Under the pieces are notes generated by a model that searched no databases, was not told the DNA's origin, and worked only from the letters and a program-made list of their open reading frames with translations. From Spirogloea muscicola (lineage: Eukaryota > Streptophyta > Zygnematophyceae > Spirogloeales > Spirogloeaceae): DNA of 23,639 nt. Below, piece after piece: positions 23,501-23,639 of the stretch (position 1 is its first letter; each line of letters begins with the position of its first letter). The stretch is from contig WELB01000048.1 in the NCBI GenBank assembly GCA_009602725.1, forward strand, positions 572,734 through 596,372, read 5' to 3'. The position numbers and the translations under genes are program-made.

Positions 23501-23535
23501 TCCGGTATCGCGACCTCGTCCGACATCCTGCGCAT
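20513..23535 (-). CDS. Membrane-anchored alpha/beta hydrolase, possibly 5' incomplete
   Basis: A serine hydrolase of the plant-type alpha/beta hydrolase fold family; substrate unknown. Proposed exons: 23535-23340, 23013-22892, 22645-22485, 22179-22100, 21913-21708, 21436-21211, 21022-20892 and 20755-20513 (TAG), about 454 residues. Exon 1 encodes an acidic N-terminus (MRRMSDEVAIPDAQADNEEL). Exon 2 is a long hydrophobic membrane segment (about 66-103) with two possible passes. The catalytic domain follows: TILVLHGGPD, VSYDRPGYGQSD, nucleophile Ser216 in GYSGGG, PERLAGIALWAPDGNPWWP, acid Asp in GTDDRDVP, and His in REGHFSW. The tail is acidic. The frame stays open upstream of 23535 to the window edge, so the start may lie outside; the ATG at 23526 is another candidate. 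The exon 6/7 junction is uncertain: exon 7 could instead start at 21039 with exon 6 ending at 21201, which would add FCMMTD. Confidence 0.85.
22360..22420 (-). repeat. Degenerate telomere-like tract in hydrolase intron 3
   Basis: The plus strand reads AGGGTTTACGTTTC, then TAGGCTTTACTG, then TCTAGGGTTTAGGATCTAGG, variants of TTTAGGG. On the sense strand of the hydrolase it is C-rich (CCTAAACCCTAGA), as in the two other genes with such tracts. Confidence 0.65.
22646..22891 (-). other. GC-AG intron 2 of the alpha/beta hydrolase gene
   Basis: The donor is CCCAG then GCAAGC, and the acceptor is TTCTCTGCAG. The join AVMSQ to VFEPPPITAPRIKLPDG keeps frame and fits the family. No GT donor nearby does both. 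The five exon bases before the cut and the first four intron bases match the mannanase GC-AG intron. Confidence 0.75.
22997..23012. repeat. CAG/CTG repeat encoding Leu in the membrane segment
   Basis: A short run of CAG on the plus strand (CTG on the sense strand) encodes five Leu residues at the start of the hydrolase membrane segment, directly after the intron 1 acceptor. Replication slippage here would lengthen the hydrophobic segment without breaking frame. Confidence 0.7.
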
Positions 23536-23610
23536 CCGCTCCGCGGCCTCGCGGCTTGTCCCTATGCCCGCGCTTGCGCCGCCGCTGCGCCGCCGAAGAG
23601 CAGCGCCGGG

Positions 23611-23639
23611 CTCCGCCGCGCCGCCGCCGCCGCCGCCGC
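23611..23639. repeat. GCC repeat at the window end
   Basis: The window ends in GCC units, GGC on the sense strand of the hydrolase gene, in a frame still open toward the N-terminus. It is the same kind of repeat that marks the starts of the HMG and PLR1 genes, so it is probably leader or N-terminal coding DNA. The contig may have broken in this repeat. Confidence 0.8.

Overview
The window is nuclear DNA from a photosynthetic eukaryote of the green lineage, most likely a green alga. I cannot name a genus. Five of the six genes are split by many short introns (about 100-570 nt), mostly GT-AG with two GC-AG. The proteins are plant-type: a core alpha-1,3-fucosyltransferase, a protein with three HMG boxes, a PLR1-type plastid pyridoxal reductase, a plant-type leukotriene A4 hydrolase/aminopeptidase and a plant-like alpha/beta hydrolase. 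The sixth gene, a secreted GH5 mannanase, looks more like the bacterial/fungal/animal type than the land-plant type. First exons are very GC-rich with (GCC)n runs, and noncoding DNA carries degenerate TTTAGGG-like telomeric tracts. There are no bacterial operons, CRISPR arrays or rRNA genes.

Layout. 1-123 is a pure T run, probably an assembly edge. 122-2129 (+) is the 3' part of the fucosyltransferase gene (4 exons seen). 3077-6409 (-) is a 12-exon 3xHMG-box gene, tail-to-tail with it. A 2.4-kb divergent region follows. 8780-11426 (+) is the mannanase (6 exons). 11863-15033 (-) is PLR1 (8 exons), tail-to-tail with the mannanase. 15922-19323 (-) is LTA4H (7 exons). 20513-23535 (-) is a membrane-anchored alpha/beta hydrolase (8 exons proposed), whose 5' end runs to the window edge in a GCC repeat. 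Exons were joined by hand from reading frame, splice sites and family similarity. All joins keep frame; one junction in the last gene is unresolved.

The genes do not form one pathway. They are independent genes for N-glycan fucosylation, chromosome structure, mannan breakdown, vitamin B6 salvage, peptide processing and an unknown hydrolase reaction. I see no novel multi-gene system. The most unusual noncoding signal is a dispersed element of about 45-60 nt around AAAGCCAGCCC, found 5' of four of the six genes, 200-500 nt from their start codons. Other points of interest are two GC-AG introns with the same donor context, C-rich telomere-like tracts on the sense strand of three introns, and a perfect 12-bp inverted repeat containing ACGT.
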